DNA of 64,000 nt from Prorocentrum cordatum (lineage: Eukaryota; Sar; Dinophyceae; Prorocentrales; Prorocentraceae). The translations under genes and the position numbers were made by a program. Of this stretch, positions 22,192-33,152 are shown one piece after another (position 1 is the stretch's first letter; every line of letters begins with the position of its first letter). Location of the stretch: assembly GCA_963575745.1 (NCBI GenBank), contig CAUYUJ010014205.1:419087-483086 (forward strand), read 5' to 3'. The notes beneath the pieces are model-generated. The model ran no database searches, was not told the origin of the DNA, and saw nothing but the letters and a program-made list of their open reading frames with translations.

Positions 22192-24021
22192 ACCCCTTCG
22201 CACAATGGACTACATAACTACCTCAAGCGGATTTCGACGGCCACAGCCCCCACCTAACGATCCCAGGGACCCCGGCGCCCGGTCCCCAGACGAGGGGCTC
22301 ACTTCCCATAGCATGACGGATGGCGCCAATCACGCTCTCGGAACTCTGTGGGAGCGGGTCTACCACCGGCACCTGTGAGACAGGCAGCGCGGAGGGCCAG
22401 GAAGGAACGCGCGAGGCAGGGAACCCGAATGCGAAGCCGAACGAGGTGAACCAGACGACCCCATGCAGGTGGACGCGAACGCACACCCCAACCCACAAGC
22501 CTCCCCATACGCCAGCCCCCACCCCCCCTGCCCATACCTGCGACCAGACGCCCAACCCAGGAGCGACCAACAGCGGGAACGAATGAAGGAGCACCCCCCC
22601 GACAACAAGCACGCGCGCGACGCGCGACTCGACCGCAGGAGCGATGCGCAGCGATCACCCACGGGACACGTGGTCAGAGCACTGCGGACGCCACAGCCGC
22701 GGGCGCGGATAGCCCCGTCCACGGCCCAGACGACGGCGCCGCAGCGCCCACCGACCCCCACGACACTGGAATAGCAGCTCGCGCTGAAAACGGGCAACTG
22801 CAGACCGGGAACACAGGAGTCGCACCCCAGCGGCCCTTCCAGACGACCACCACCCCCGCCCGGGGGCACCTGGCGCCCGCGCCCGAGAAGGCGCACAACC
22901 CCATACAGGGCACGTTAGCGAAACCCCCCTCCGCTACCGACGGCTGGAGCGGCGCAAGGACTGGCGGAAGGAGCCAAACCGGCTGACCCGTTGCGCAGGG
23001 GCGCGCCTGGACCGCCGGGGCTTGGCCTGCACCCACCACTCGAAACCGACTGCGCTTTTCAGCAACCGCCACGACAATCAGACAACCGCCACCATCATTG
23101 GTACAGAAAACAGAGGGCAAGGAGGGCCATGGCACGACCGACTCACATGGCTGATATGGGCTACGTCCACAGACGTATTGTGCGCTCGCGCAAGGACCAT
23201 CTGGAACAACCATGGACTCAACCCAGCTGCAGTTGACGCGATCGTGGCTCTGTGGAACACCGCATGCTTGCCGGTTTCCCCACCGCGCTTCGGGATTGTC
23301 AGCCCTGTCTCCACGGCCGGAGTCCACGGCGCTCTAGCAATGGACTCCGCCTGTCTTCGACTACGGCAGCGAGCAAGGCAGCTAGGCTGCCAGGGACCGG
23401 CGCAACCGATGGACCCACTCCACCTTGCGCTCTGCCTAGGCCTGCTCCACGAGGCGGCAGAAAGAGGCCCGCTGATCCTGACGGCGGCGAGCATCCCCGC
23501 AATCTTCAGCCTGGCAGGACTCTTACAAGCCGTCGGCTACACCAGCAGGGGCAGGAGAACAGGGGGCCGGCGAGGCAGTCACTGGGCCAGGCGCCGGCAG
23601 CGCCATTGACCGCGCAGACTCAGGGACGGCTGACCGCTTGGAGTCACAGCAAGCACCAAATCACCCTCCTACCAACCATGGCGACCGGGGAACGCACACT
23701 GCGCATCACAACACCGAGCCTACCGGTGACAGACAGGAAGCAGCGCGAGAGCGGGAGGAACGGCCCAGCACTTTTGCTGCACCAGCAGGCCCCACTCCCG
23801 CAGTCGGGGATGAGAGAAACTAGGCGGCCCAGAGCGCCCAGACCGCACGATGTTTTCAGGGGCCCCCGCGCGGACGCAGTCCTCCTGCACAGTGCCGAGA
23901 GGGGCGCGACGCCCCCGCCAACCCGGACGGGAGGAGACAAAGATCGCGCACCACTGACCCCCGAGGCCGCCAGCGCCTCCCCGCGGGCGCAGATGCCCCA
24001 ACCGCGCTAGAGGGGCACCGG
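22192..24021 (+). other. coding-like but broken stretch
   Basis: The best segment is a 195-codon frame at 23022-23609 with plausible globular sequence (HDRLTWLIWATSTDVLC; PLHLALCLGLLHEAAERG). Around it only short P/T/R-rich frames are found. Nothing is recognised. Composition stays C-rich on the + strand like the flanking element. Confidence 0.35.
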
Positions 24022-24579
24022 ATGGCCCCGCCCACCGCCCCAACGAGAGGTGCTACCGCACCCAGACCTCCGCGCAATCCTGGCGTACCTGACCCACGAG
24101 CTCCCCAACGCTACAACAGGCCCCCAGCGGCGGCAGTCGCCCAGACCCCCGGCGTTGGCAACGACGCGCCCAGAAGGCCGCGACAGGGAGGCAGCACTAG
24201 TGCACCTTCGACGGGTCCACGGCAGAGGCGCCAAGGTACAACCGGCGCCAATCCAAACACATCCACGGCCACCCCCCCAGACGTGCGCGACGCGCTGCTG
24301 GCCGCCTGGCAACGCGCGACCGACCGGAGCACAGGCGTGGCTCCAGTACTTCCGCAAGACCCGCTTATACACGCGTACTTCCGAGAGGACACCTGGACCC
24401 ATACCCTTGCAAGCGCAGTAGACGAACTGGCGCGCGCCGGCGTAATTACCGGGGTGCAACCCATGGCGTTCCCAAACGACGTGTCCGGCAGCACTCGCTG
24501 GGTGCAGGCGCACCGCGGTGCGCCGCCAGCTCCCCAGGCGCCGCTAATTAGTGAGCACGGTAGCACCTGGGACGCCTAA
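24022..24579 (+). CDS. 185-codon ORF upstream of the methyltransferase, unknown
   Basis: A disordered P/R/A-rich first half is followed by a helical second half (DVRDALLAAWQRA; WTHTLASAVDELARAGVI). It ends at a TAA (24577-24579) while frame 2 with the methyltransferase opens at about 24545. It may be the N-terminal region of the same protein separated by a frame change. Confidence 0.4.
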   Translation: MAPPTAPTRGATAPRPPRNPGVPDPRAPQRYNRPPAAAVAQTPGVGNDAPRRPRQGGSTSAPSTGPRQRRQGTTGANPNTSTATPPDVRDALLAAWQRATDRSTGVAPVLPQDPLIHAYFREDTWTHTLASAVDELARAGVITGVQPMAFPNDVSGSTRWVQAHRGAPPAPQAPLISEHGSTWDA

Positions 24580-25924
24580 GTTCGCCCTCGTATCGCTCTT
24601 CGACGGCATCCGCGCGGCGAGACTGGCACAAGGACAATTGGCCGCAGAACTGCGGGCCACCTGCGCCTTCCATAGCTCTGCATACGTGGAGATCGACAGA
24701 AACCTTGCAGCACGAGTCGGGTAACTCTGGCACGTCCCGAACGGGAGATGCGCCCATGACGGGGGACCTGCCCACACCTGGCTGTCGCACGATGTGTGGG
24801 ACCTGTTCATGCAAGGCCCCGAAGGCACCTCCCGGTGGGACTGTTTCATCGATTCGCTTCCCGCACACTGCCTACTGCTGGTGGCCGGCAGCCCGCGCAA
24901 CAATCTCTCCAGGGCCGGGGCCCATGGGGGGTGGGATGGGCTGGCCGGGCGTGCATCGTGGCACTTCTTCGCTGTGCCGCTTGCCTTGCATTATGCCGCC
25001 AGACGACGCGACGACATTTACGCGCACGTTATCTGTGAAAACGTTCACCCAGTGCAGGGGGTGCACCGCGATAGCACGCGAGAGGCACTGGGCAACCTAC
25101 CCGCAGGCAACGCGGAGATCATGAATGTCACAGACTGGGCACCTGGACCACGGCAGCGCACCTGGCTGGAGTCCTTTCCTGCATCGCAGCCGGACGACTT
25201 GCAGGCTACACAGAGGATCGCCCCACCCTGGGAGCCCAGATGGGCCTTCCGACGCGACGGAATCGCCCCCACCTGGACACGGTCACGCGGAGACCAAGAT
25301 GATATTCTACCCAGCATGTACCAGACTGGAGTGCGCCACTTGCCCTACGACCTGGATCACGAACAATGCTGGTTCCTGGGCAACCTGGAAGCGGTCAAGA
25401 CACGCATCCGGAACTTCTTGGACGCATGGGAGGATGAGTGGAGAGGGGTGCGAGCGGGCTTCCAACTCGTCTGCGCAGGCAGAGAAAGGGAATCGAGGAC
25501 CAACGCGGCCACGGTGGCCGCGTGGGGCAGATGGCTCATGCAGCACGGACGGGCGCACGGACTACGCCCACCGAGTGAGCACGAGCGCGCCCGGGCCATT
25601 GGCCTGGAGGCATACCTGGCTGCCCTCAGACTTGCGGGGCGACAGCTGCACGACGCTGTCGGCGCGCATTTCGATCCCCGATGTCTGCAACGCCGGCAAA
25701 CTACCCTCCCGAAGGAATGGCTCCGCACTGGTGAGGCACCTAAACGGATTTACCCCAACCCGCAACAGCTGGCGGAAATCTTCGTCCGACTGCACGCAGA
25801 AGCGCGCAGGAACAAGCCCTTTGCAATCCTGGTGAGAACCCCATTTCGGGGCGACGTTGAGGCGCAAATGATCCGAAACGGCGACCTGCGTGGACCCGTC
25901 AGTGACATGCTAGGGAGCCCCTAG
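24545..25924 (+). pseudogene. DNMT3-like cytosine-5 DNA methyltransferase, catalytic Cys lost
   Basis: Frame 2 shows the C5-methyltransferase motifs in order. Motif I is LVSLFDGIRAARLA (about 24587), motif II YVEIDRNLAARV (about 24682), motif IV GSPRNNLSRA (about 24888), motif VI VICENV (about 25030) and motif VIII APGPRQRTWLESFP (about 25140). The spacing and sequence around IV and VI are closest to DNMT3-type enzymes. Two defects are visible: a TAA at about 24722-24724 between motifs II and IV, and Arg (CGC) where motif IV needs the catalytic Cys. Retrotransposon-borne cytosine methyltransferases have been described in dinoflagellates and a charophyte, which fits. A long C-terminal region follows to the TAG at 25924. 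Confidence 0.75.
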
Positions 25925-26072
25925 ACTCCCAATGGGGAGCCCGCCCTGTTCACGCAGCGGTTGGCTCCCCGCCGCTCGGCCCCCTCATTCCCGGGAAACG
26001 TAGCGGCGCGTGGCGCGTAGCGAGCGCCTCGCTCAGAGCAGCCCTAGCAGAGGCTGATCTACCCCCAGCGCG

Positions 26073-27270
26073 ATGCCCGAGCACCTCGTGGTCTCTCCTC
26101 AACAACAACCCCATCCCAAGGCGGGCGACATGGGACGAGTTATGCCGGCAGCATTGCCTCGACGACCTCCGCCGAGCCCTTGCCGCCGCCCGCAACTCCA
26201 TACTGCCCTCTCCTCTTTCCCCATATGGAACGTTCGATATCTACGTAGCACCTTAGCACACAAGAACCAAGCCAAGCTGGCCACCATCACTAAGGCGTCC
26301 GCCCACAGGCGCATTGCCCTAATGCAGGAGACGCACTGGTCCGACCACGATGTGGGAGTGTGGACGACCATGTTTCCCGCAAGACGCGTGGTCGCGTCTT
26401 CGGCCTACCCAGGGCCAGGCGGCGGATGGGCCGGGGGTGTCGCCATCATTTTATCACAAGAATACGAGCTCACCGACTCCACCGCCCTGGTCCCCGGGTG
26501 CGCCATTGCTGCCACCATACGCAAGCAAGGCCACACACTGCGGGTGGTGTCCGTTTATCTTCCGCCAGACCGACGCCCCGAAGTCTTGGCCGCCCTGGCG
26601 GACGCCCTCGCCGAACCAAACGACGTTCACACCTACTGGGGGGGAGACGCCAACATGGAATGGCAGGGCCCGCGAGACGGTGAGATTGAGGACGTCGCCT
26701 CATGGGTCTCCATGCTGAACAGGCACGCCTCCCACCTTGCCCCCCGATGGCCCCGCCCGCATTGGTGCTAGCGGCGAGTCGCAGATCGACACCTTCGCCT
26801 GTCCAGCCTCGGTGGTGGGATCATATCGCATTTCAAAGGCCTGGAAAACATCGCTGTCCGACCACGCTCTGATTTACGCCGACCCGTCCTCACTTCCTGC
26901 AATCAAGAGATGTGACGTGCTCACACTTTGGGCTTACAAAGCGCTCCCGGGGGAGGCGCGCGACGACCTCCGGCCACGCTGCAACATCCTGGAAATGATG
27001 TTCCAGGTACCGCAAGTAGACCTGACCGGCCTCGTGCAGCCCAGCGACTGGACCCGGCCTGCTCCCCCTGGCTGCCTCCCCGACGAGCACCCAGTCGACG
27101 ATAAACACGACCTGATACACGAAGAAGACAGCCACGACGATCCCATCCCGCCCGTCACGGACCGCGCACCACCCCTAATCGACGCGATGGCCGAACATGG
27201 GCGCGACGCCCTCAGCGCTATGATCGCGCCTTTTGGAAATACTGGGTCAGACGGCGCCTGGCCCCCATGA
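26073..27270 (+). pseudogene. APE-type endonuclease domain of the LINE
   Basis: Frame 3 carries the exonuclease-endonuclease-phosphatase fold of non-LTR retrotransposons: IWNVRYLRS near 26220, LMQETHW near 26320 (catalytic Glu), GGWAGGVAIIL near 26430 and YWGGDANMEW near 26640 (Asp/Asn). After about 26740 the homologous sequence is in frame 1: SQIDTFACP near 26775 and the terminal SDHALIYAD near 26860. All key residues persist across the frame change. The enzyme would nick target DNA to prime reverse transcription. It starts about 150 bp after the methyltransferase stop. Confidence 0.8.
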
Positions 27271-27659
27271 TGGGCGCGCAGCTGCGAAGAGCCGCAACCG
27301 GCACCGCGTCGTTCAGACCGACCGGGCCCTTGGCAGCATGGCTGACAAGCGCAGGATGGAACGGCGGCGACTTATCGCCCAGCGAGGCGGCCGCGCGGGA
27401 GACCAGATGGCGCGCGGACCGGACCCAACGACGGGCAGCCCAGCTAATTCCGTGGCAACGTGGCGCTGGTGTGGAGAGGGCCCAGCTTGCCCTGCACCAC
27501 CGGATTGGTCGGGAGATATTCAAGAAGTCACATTCCTTACGGGGGGCGCGAGGACCCGACGACCGCTGGCATGACACCGCACCCAAGATGGATAAGGTCT
27601 TATGGATCAGTTTTTTTGGTCTGCGGGTCGAGAGCGAGCCTCTTCCGCTTGAGAGCTAG
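27267..27659 (+). CDS. linker between endonuclease and RT
   Basis: A 130-codon frame rich in R and A with helical character (ETRWRADRTQRRAAQLI; VERAQLALHHRIGREI), typical of the charged spacer before a LINE RT. It has no catalytic motif of its own. Probably part of the same pol protein. Confidence 0.4.
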   Translation: MMGAQLRRAATGTASFRPTGPLAAWLTSAGWNGGDLSPSEAAARETRWRADRTQRRAAQLIPWQRGAGVERAQLALHHRIGREIFKKSHSLRGARGPDDRWHDTAPKMDKVLWISFFGLRVESEPLPLES

Positions 27660-27719
27660 GCGGGGCCGCGCACAGCACTAATTGGGGAGACAGAGCACAG
27701 GTGGAACAGCCGAGCGGGC

Positions 27720-29299
27720 ATGTGGCAATCGGTGCCACCCTTCCCGCCAGCCTACACGCGCCTCTTGGACTCCTACTTCGCGGGTGGACGCGCGACTCAC
27801 CTACCGGACCGCCCTACACCACGGTGGGGGCGTCTAGCCGCCCTCGTTTTGAACCCAGCAGGGAGCGCACCTGGCATCGACGGAGAACCATGCGAAGCAT
27901 GCCACCCAGGCTCCAGATTCGTCGCCTGCCCCCTGGCCCAGGCCTGGCACATCGCCCACGTGGACCCAAGGCGCCTCGAACAAGTCCTCGGCCCATCCGT
28001 GGACCTCCTAGTGTGGATACTGAAGATCCCTGACGCCGAGCGCCCCAACGACCTACGCCCCCTGCAGCTGCCGACCTGCATGCGGCGCCTATTCGGCGCA
28101 TCCCTGGCCGACCTTCTCGGGCCGCTGATCGAGCCCCTACTCAGAGGAGACCAAGCAGCCAAGAGAAGTGGACAATGCGGGCCCAACATCACTGCAGCCA
28201 CCGACCACCTCGGCAAGGCGCCCGCCCTCACCCCCCCTTCTGGCGCTGCCTGGCACAATTTCTTGGGAGACTGCGGCTCCCTGGTCGAAGCCTACATCAG
28301 GGAAGCAGTGGCGGAGGCCTCGCCGTCCACCGCCACGGCGCCGCTATTCGCCGACCAGAGCAAACCGTTCGAGAGGCTGCCCCTACAGTGGGTAGAGGAG
28401 CTACTACGACGCTGGAGGCCACCAACCTGGTTCAGGCACGCCCTTATGGCCCTCATCGAGCATAGACACGTGCAGACGTGCAAAGGCGCCTACGCCGGAC
28501 CCAGGAGGCGGCTACTTCGCTCCATCGGCATGGGGGGCACCGCCCCCCCCCCCTCCTATGGCGCATAGCATACGACCCCGTCATTGAAGCAACTTCTGCC
28601 GCCACCGGGGACAGCTGCCCCGCCTACGTGGACGACCTGGCAGCACTTCTTACTACCGCCGAGCAGGCCCTGCGCACCTCCATCCTGCTTCCGTGGGCCT
28701 CGCACGTGGCTGGGCTCTGCGTCGACGTACATGCGTGCCAGGGGCTCGTGCTCCCAGCGGCGCCGGACAATCTGCGGTGGGCCTGCGCATCCCTCCTTGC
28801 GCAGATTAGACGCCACTCCAGCGGGGCACCGGTGGTGAATGGCCTCACCCCAGAGTTGACATGGAGGATCCTTACCCACGAACTTGGCCCAAGCGGCACC
28901 CAGGACGCCTGGATCTGGCAAGAGGAGTGCACGTGCACGTTCAAGACTGCCCTTGTCCCAGCCGCCAACCACGCCTGGTGGAGGCGAATCATGACACACT
29001 TTCCGTTCGGTTCGTCGTGCGTCAGGTCACAATGGCCGTACCTGGGCGCAGCAGTGGTCTCACGCACGCTGGCTGACGTTGCGCCACCACGGGGGGCCAT
29101 GACGCCCGCACAAGTGGACGCTATGATCACTGGCACCTGGGGAAAGGCCATGAGTAAGATGCGGTCCAGAACCCTCCCGCTCCACGACGCACGCGCCTCT
29201 CCCGGACGGAGAGCGGCGGCGTGGAACGCGTACATCGCCTCCCTGATCCTCTACCCAGCCCACTACGTGCCCCTTCCCCAACGCTTGAGAGGTCCATGA
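27720..29299 (+). pseudogene. reverse transcriptase of the LINE
   Basis: Frame 3 encodes SAPGIDGEP (about 27865), RPLQLPTCMRRLFGASL (about 28055), the GDQ...GQCGP segment and motif A as LFADQSKPF (about 28345). At the 11-base C run 28543-28553 the reading moves to frame 2, which carries the catalytic motif C as PAYVDDLAALL (about 28615). Both catalytic aspartate positions are kept. This is a non-LTR type RT that would copy element RNA at the nicked target. The frame change exactly at a homopolymer may be a sequencing or slippage artefact. Confidence 0.82.
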
Positions 29300-30024
29300 A
29301 GTCCCAACTACGTCTGGCGATCGGGCTGGCCGGCACCCACTGGGCGCCCGACCATATCCTCACGGGCCTGGGCTTCATGTTTCAGATACCGGGTTGCCCT
29401 AAGTGCCCCGTTGCCCTGGCCCGCAGCATTTCAGCATTGGCACGCGCACGGGGCGACGTTTGGGGACCTTCACCAGCCAAACGGAGGGCACTGACCAGGT
29501 GGAACAAGCTTGTCAGATGGGCCAGCAGCAACCCGGCGCCACCTGCCCGGCCGCGAAGGGGGGCCAAGTCTCTCACCCTACCCAAGGCCGCCAGCATCAT
29601 CATGACACACACGGCCCAACCTGACCTGCCAAGGGGGCGGCTCCTCGGCCGCGCCCTCTACGCGGCCGCATGGGCCAAGCACCACGGAACCGCGACCAAC
29701 GACTGGTTCGCAGAGGTCAGCCGTCGACGGAGGTGGGCGCCAGGACAAGCCAGGGAATGGGACATCCTCGCCCAAGCGGCTGATTTCACCGCTGCCTACC
29801 ACATTCTTACATTTCTTTCCAAAAGCCTCCCAGGACATGCGAGATGGCGTGGCGCCCAGGATCGGTTCCCCCACCGGTGTAGCGGATGTCAATGCGAGGC
29901 CGATCACGTATGGCATACGGCCTCGTCCCAGTACCGAGGCGTCGCCCGGTGCAACCGATGCCTTGGGCACTGGGCAGGGCCCCATGCGAAGTGGCCACTG
30001 CTACCACAACACGCCCTACCATAA
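29221..30024 (+). CDS. RT C-terminal region with cysteine/histidine cluster
   Basis: Frame 1 continues with a helical thumb-like region (PAKRRALTRWNKLVRWAS) and ends in a zinc-binding-like cluster, CSGCQCEADHVWHTAS then VARCNRC (about 29878-29970). Such clusters follow the RT in many LINEs and help bind template RNA. It overlaps the end of the RT frame. Confidence 0.5.
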   Translation: MERVHRLPDPLPSPLRAPSPTLERSMKSQLRLAIGLAGTHWAPDHILTGLGFMFQIPGCPKCPVALARSISALARARGDVWGPSPAKRRALTRWNKLVRWASSNPAPPARPRRGAKSLTLPKAASIIMTHTAQPDLPRGRLLGRALYAAAWAKHHGTATNDWFAEVSRRRRWAPGQAREWDILAQAADFTAAYHILTFLSKSLPGHARWRGAQDRFPHRCSGCQCEADHVWHTASSQYRGVARCNRCLGHWAGPHAKWPLLPQHALP

Positions 30025-30119
30025 CGACTCCATACCCTCGCCGCCAGCACCCGCAGCGCGCGCGGCCCAACCTGCGCAATGCCCAGCCCAACGCCTAGCC
30101 CGCACGGTGCCTGCCCGTT

Positions 30120-31400
30120 GTGGCACGGGAGAAGCCAGCAGCGAGCACCTGTGGGTGCCCTGTCGTCGCGCTGGCCTGGACACTGGTGTGTCCTGGAGAC
30201 GCACCGAATCTCCTCCCGCACGCCATCCTCGCCCCTGGCGACCACGCGCGGACACTCGCCGTCTTTCTGCACCAAGTCTCCTATAGGTACCACGTCGCGC
30301 TTGGCAGGGCACCTCTGGAAGCGGACACGGCGCAACTCATTCGCACCGGGATGGTGGTCGACCGATCCAGCGACGCCCCTGAGGACGACGACATTACCAT
30401 AAGTATGCCAGGCGCCGACGCCGACAGCATCTGGACGCGTCCTGACACCGCCTACCAGGAATGCATGCCGTATGGCGTCCCGCCCTGCGCCCTACATGGG
30501 TCTACCACCATGCACGGCACACGGCTGGCCAACAGGGCTGGCGGCGACTGTAGAAGGCTGGCTGCCGCCACGGGCGCAACCCTGCCCGGCCAGCACCTCC
30601 TGCACCTCCGGGCCACCCACGCGGTCGCCGGATGGCTACTGGCCGGGCCAGGGTGGCTTCCATGCCCCCGCGTCTCGGAAGACAGCCCCACCGCATATTG
30701 GTCGGGGACCTTCTGCAGGACATGCACCAGGCACTGCCTTATACTCATCGCCTCCCGCCCCATGGAGCACGGACAAGAGGTCACCGTCAACGACTCCCCC
30801 ATCCCCGATCAGGACCGGGCCCAATGGCCGCATGAGATCACCTTCGACGGCGGAGCCCGCTCCATATAGCCGGAAGGACGAAAGTGGCCGGAGCCGGCGC
30901 CACGTTTTGGCACCACCCCACCACAGGTGGGCCACCCACAAGGATCGCCTCGTGCGCGATAGCCCTTCCCGGCTCTGACAGCGCTCAGGTGGGCGAGACC
31001 ACCGGCTGCCGGGCAGGGCTAGGCCTGCTGGACGCTATAGATATAGACGCGTCCGCCGGCGGAGCGCTGGCCGCCAGAATCGTCGGCGACAACCTCGCCG
31101 CCGTCCGCTACGGGGCAGGAGACTGCACCTGCGTGCGCAAATTCACAAAGGCCTCCGCCCCTTGGCGGCCAAGGAGTGGCGGCTCACGTGGCAGGCCGTC
31201 CGAAGACGGCTCAACAAGGCCGCGGACGCTCTGGCAACGCTCGGGGTGTTTTGGGCCGACAATCTCAGGCAGGAGGGGCACGCGGCCGTCTCCACATGGA
31301 TCGCGTGGCACGCCAACCCCCCTCAAGACGGGCTGCAGGAGCAGAGGTTGCGCCCCGTCCCGCCCCGCCCCCCCTCGCCCTCCCGCCGCCGCAGCTGCTA
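30120..31400 (+). pseudogene. RNase H domain of the LINE, in three frames
   Basis: Frame 3 ends in the first strand ITFDGGARS (about 30838), followed at once by a TAG. Frame 2 resumes with GAGATFWHH, GETTGCRAGLGLL (about 30993) and RIVGDNLAAVRYGAG (about 31078). Frame 1 carries the last motif, LNKAADALATLG (about 31210). Together these give the D-E-D-D set of type I RNase H. The domain at the C-terminus of a LINE pol is typical of several RNase H-bearing clades; I do not assign the clade. Confidence 0.72.
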
Positions 31401-31470
31401 AGGCTCAGGACGCCGCCCTCTGCATCGGCAGCTACCTGGAAGTTGGGCTTCTTTTGCCCCTCTGCACCCC

Positions 31471-32079
31471 ATGGTGAACAAGGCCAAAATCATGGCCAGA
31501 TGGCCGCATGCCGCCCCCTGCCGCTCAAACCCGCCCAAGGACAAGGAAGGGCGCATCATCTTCAGGTGTCGCGAGGCCCCCGGCGTCAGGTGGACGCACA
31601 CTGACGACAACAACGGCGGTGGGCATTGGCGCTGGCTATGTGACGATTGCGGCAAAGCAGTCAACGAACCTGGGCACTTCACATCAACCGAGCACATGAG
31701 GCAGCGCAAGCAGACCCAGATCGCCAAGCACATGGACGGCGACCCACCCCACGGGGTACCTGACCCCCAAAGCTTCAGAAAGGGAGGCGACCCGTGGGCC
31801 ATCCCGAGGACACAATGCCCAGGTTGGTGCTGGGACTGGGGGTTTGACGGGAAACAGTCCCCCATCGACCCTTGCGTCTACGAGGAGGATTGGGACGCGA
31901 CACCGATTGGATTTCCAACGTGCTACGACGGGCCCGGGTACTCTCCCCCGCTGGGGATGGTGATCAGCACCGACAAAGTGCAGCTCCCCTGGACCAAGAC
32001 CACCAGCCCACAGCAAACACAGGAGCAGCTACTCCACAGCGCCGGGCAGGGCAGGCGCTGGCCGGCTCCCTGGCCATGA
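31471..32079 (+). CDS. C2H2-like (matrin-type) zinc-finger ORF
   Basis: A 202-codon ORF with its ATG at 31471. WLCDDCGKAV, then HFTSTEHMRQRK, near residues 54-80 gives a C-x2-C-x(n)-H-x5-H finger like those of matrin/U1C-type RNA-binding proteins. The rest (DPWAIPRTQCPGWCWDWG) is unknown. It lies between the RNase H and the helicase on the same strand. Confidence 0.45.
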   Translation: MVNKAKIMARWPHAAPCRSNPPKDKEGRIIFRCREAPGVRWTHTDDNNGGGHWRWLCDDCGKAVNEPGHFTSTEHMRQRKQTQIAKHMDGDPPHGVPDPQSFRKGGDPWAIPRTQCPGWCWDWGFDGKQSPIDPCVYEEDWDATPIGFPTCYDGPGYSPPLGMVISTDKVQLPWTKTTSPQQTQEQLLHSAGQGRRWPAPWP

Positions 32080-32082
32080 GGG

Positions 32083-33152
32083 GTGCGCCCAGCTCTGCCT
32101 CGGGACAGTTCGCCCACGCACCGCCCCCCCTCCTGGGCAACCACCGTCGACCCAGTCCACCATCCCTGGACCCCCCCTGGACACCTGCCTCTGGCCGCCC
32201 TGCCCATTATGGGGGGCGCACTGACAACCCCGCGGCGACCCACGCGGCCGGCCCCCACGTTCCCGGGGGCACCCACCATCGAAGGACGTCACACACAGCT
32301 CGCCAGGAACGCCGAGGACCTCTACAGCACTCCCTGGTACATGGTCCCATACGGCTCGGCAGCGCGGCCCTGCCTAGGACCGGTTCCAGTGGCTGTCCCA
32401 CTACCGAGCGATTGGCCTCGACGGCTGCAACTGCACGGCCAGGAGCTAAAGAGGGTCTTCTTCACCGAATTCTACGCAGACGTGGAGCCACCCGACGACG
32501 GCTCCACCACGTCCCGGCAAGTCATCGCTAGCAAGACCACTTGCGCCCTAGACGTGCAGATCCTCACCTGTTCCAGCCGGACGACCAGTGCCAGGAAATC
32601 CTGACTAGGCACCACCTGCAAGAGCGGCTCAAAGGACAGCAGCAGGGCCACAGCGAGTACTACCTGCTGGTCTGGGACACCACGTGGGCCATTAAATGGA
32701 CAGAGCGCGACATGGCGGCAGGTACCCCGAACCCCTTCCTTGTCTCCAAGTCCTCGCCAACAGTTGATTTTTTGGAGAGATGGCGCACGTCTGGCCTCCC
32801 GCCCCCGGCGCCAGGGTCTCGGGCACAGACAGGAGCTGCCCCGCGGAAATCGCGCTAGTCCACTACGAAGCCAAGAGGAACGGCCCCTTCCACGACACCG
32901 ACGACACAGTTACAAGGCCAAGCCCGGGCCAGCCATACTACAGGGTCGATCGCACCACGAGGAAGACCCAATTCAACAGGGTCAACGCGGCGATACCAGA
33001 ATTCTTTTCAGTCGGATGCAATAGGGCGGCCCTCTGGGGCACCGCCCTCCCGCCCATCGTTTGGGCGCTCGTCTTTCGGCACGAGGACTACGACAGGAAG
33101 GCCAGAGCCCTGGCCGTGCCAGCGCAGGGCGAGGCGGCAGATCTCCCGCTAC
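32083..33152 (+). other. broken segment N-terminal to the helicase
   Basis: Several short frames look coding (RVFFTEFYADVEPPDDG near 32455; YYLLVWDTTWAIKWTERD near 32660; QFNRVNAAIPEFFSVG near 32970). The last part, with VWALVFRHEDYDRKA, is similar to the stretch before the Walker A motif in the second helicase copy. It probably forms the helicase N-terminal region, split by several frame changes. Confidence 0.4.
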
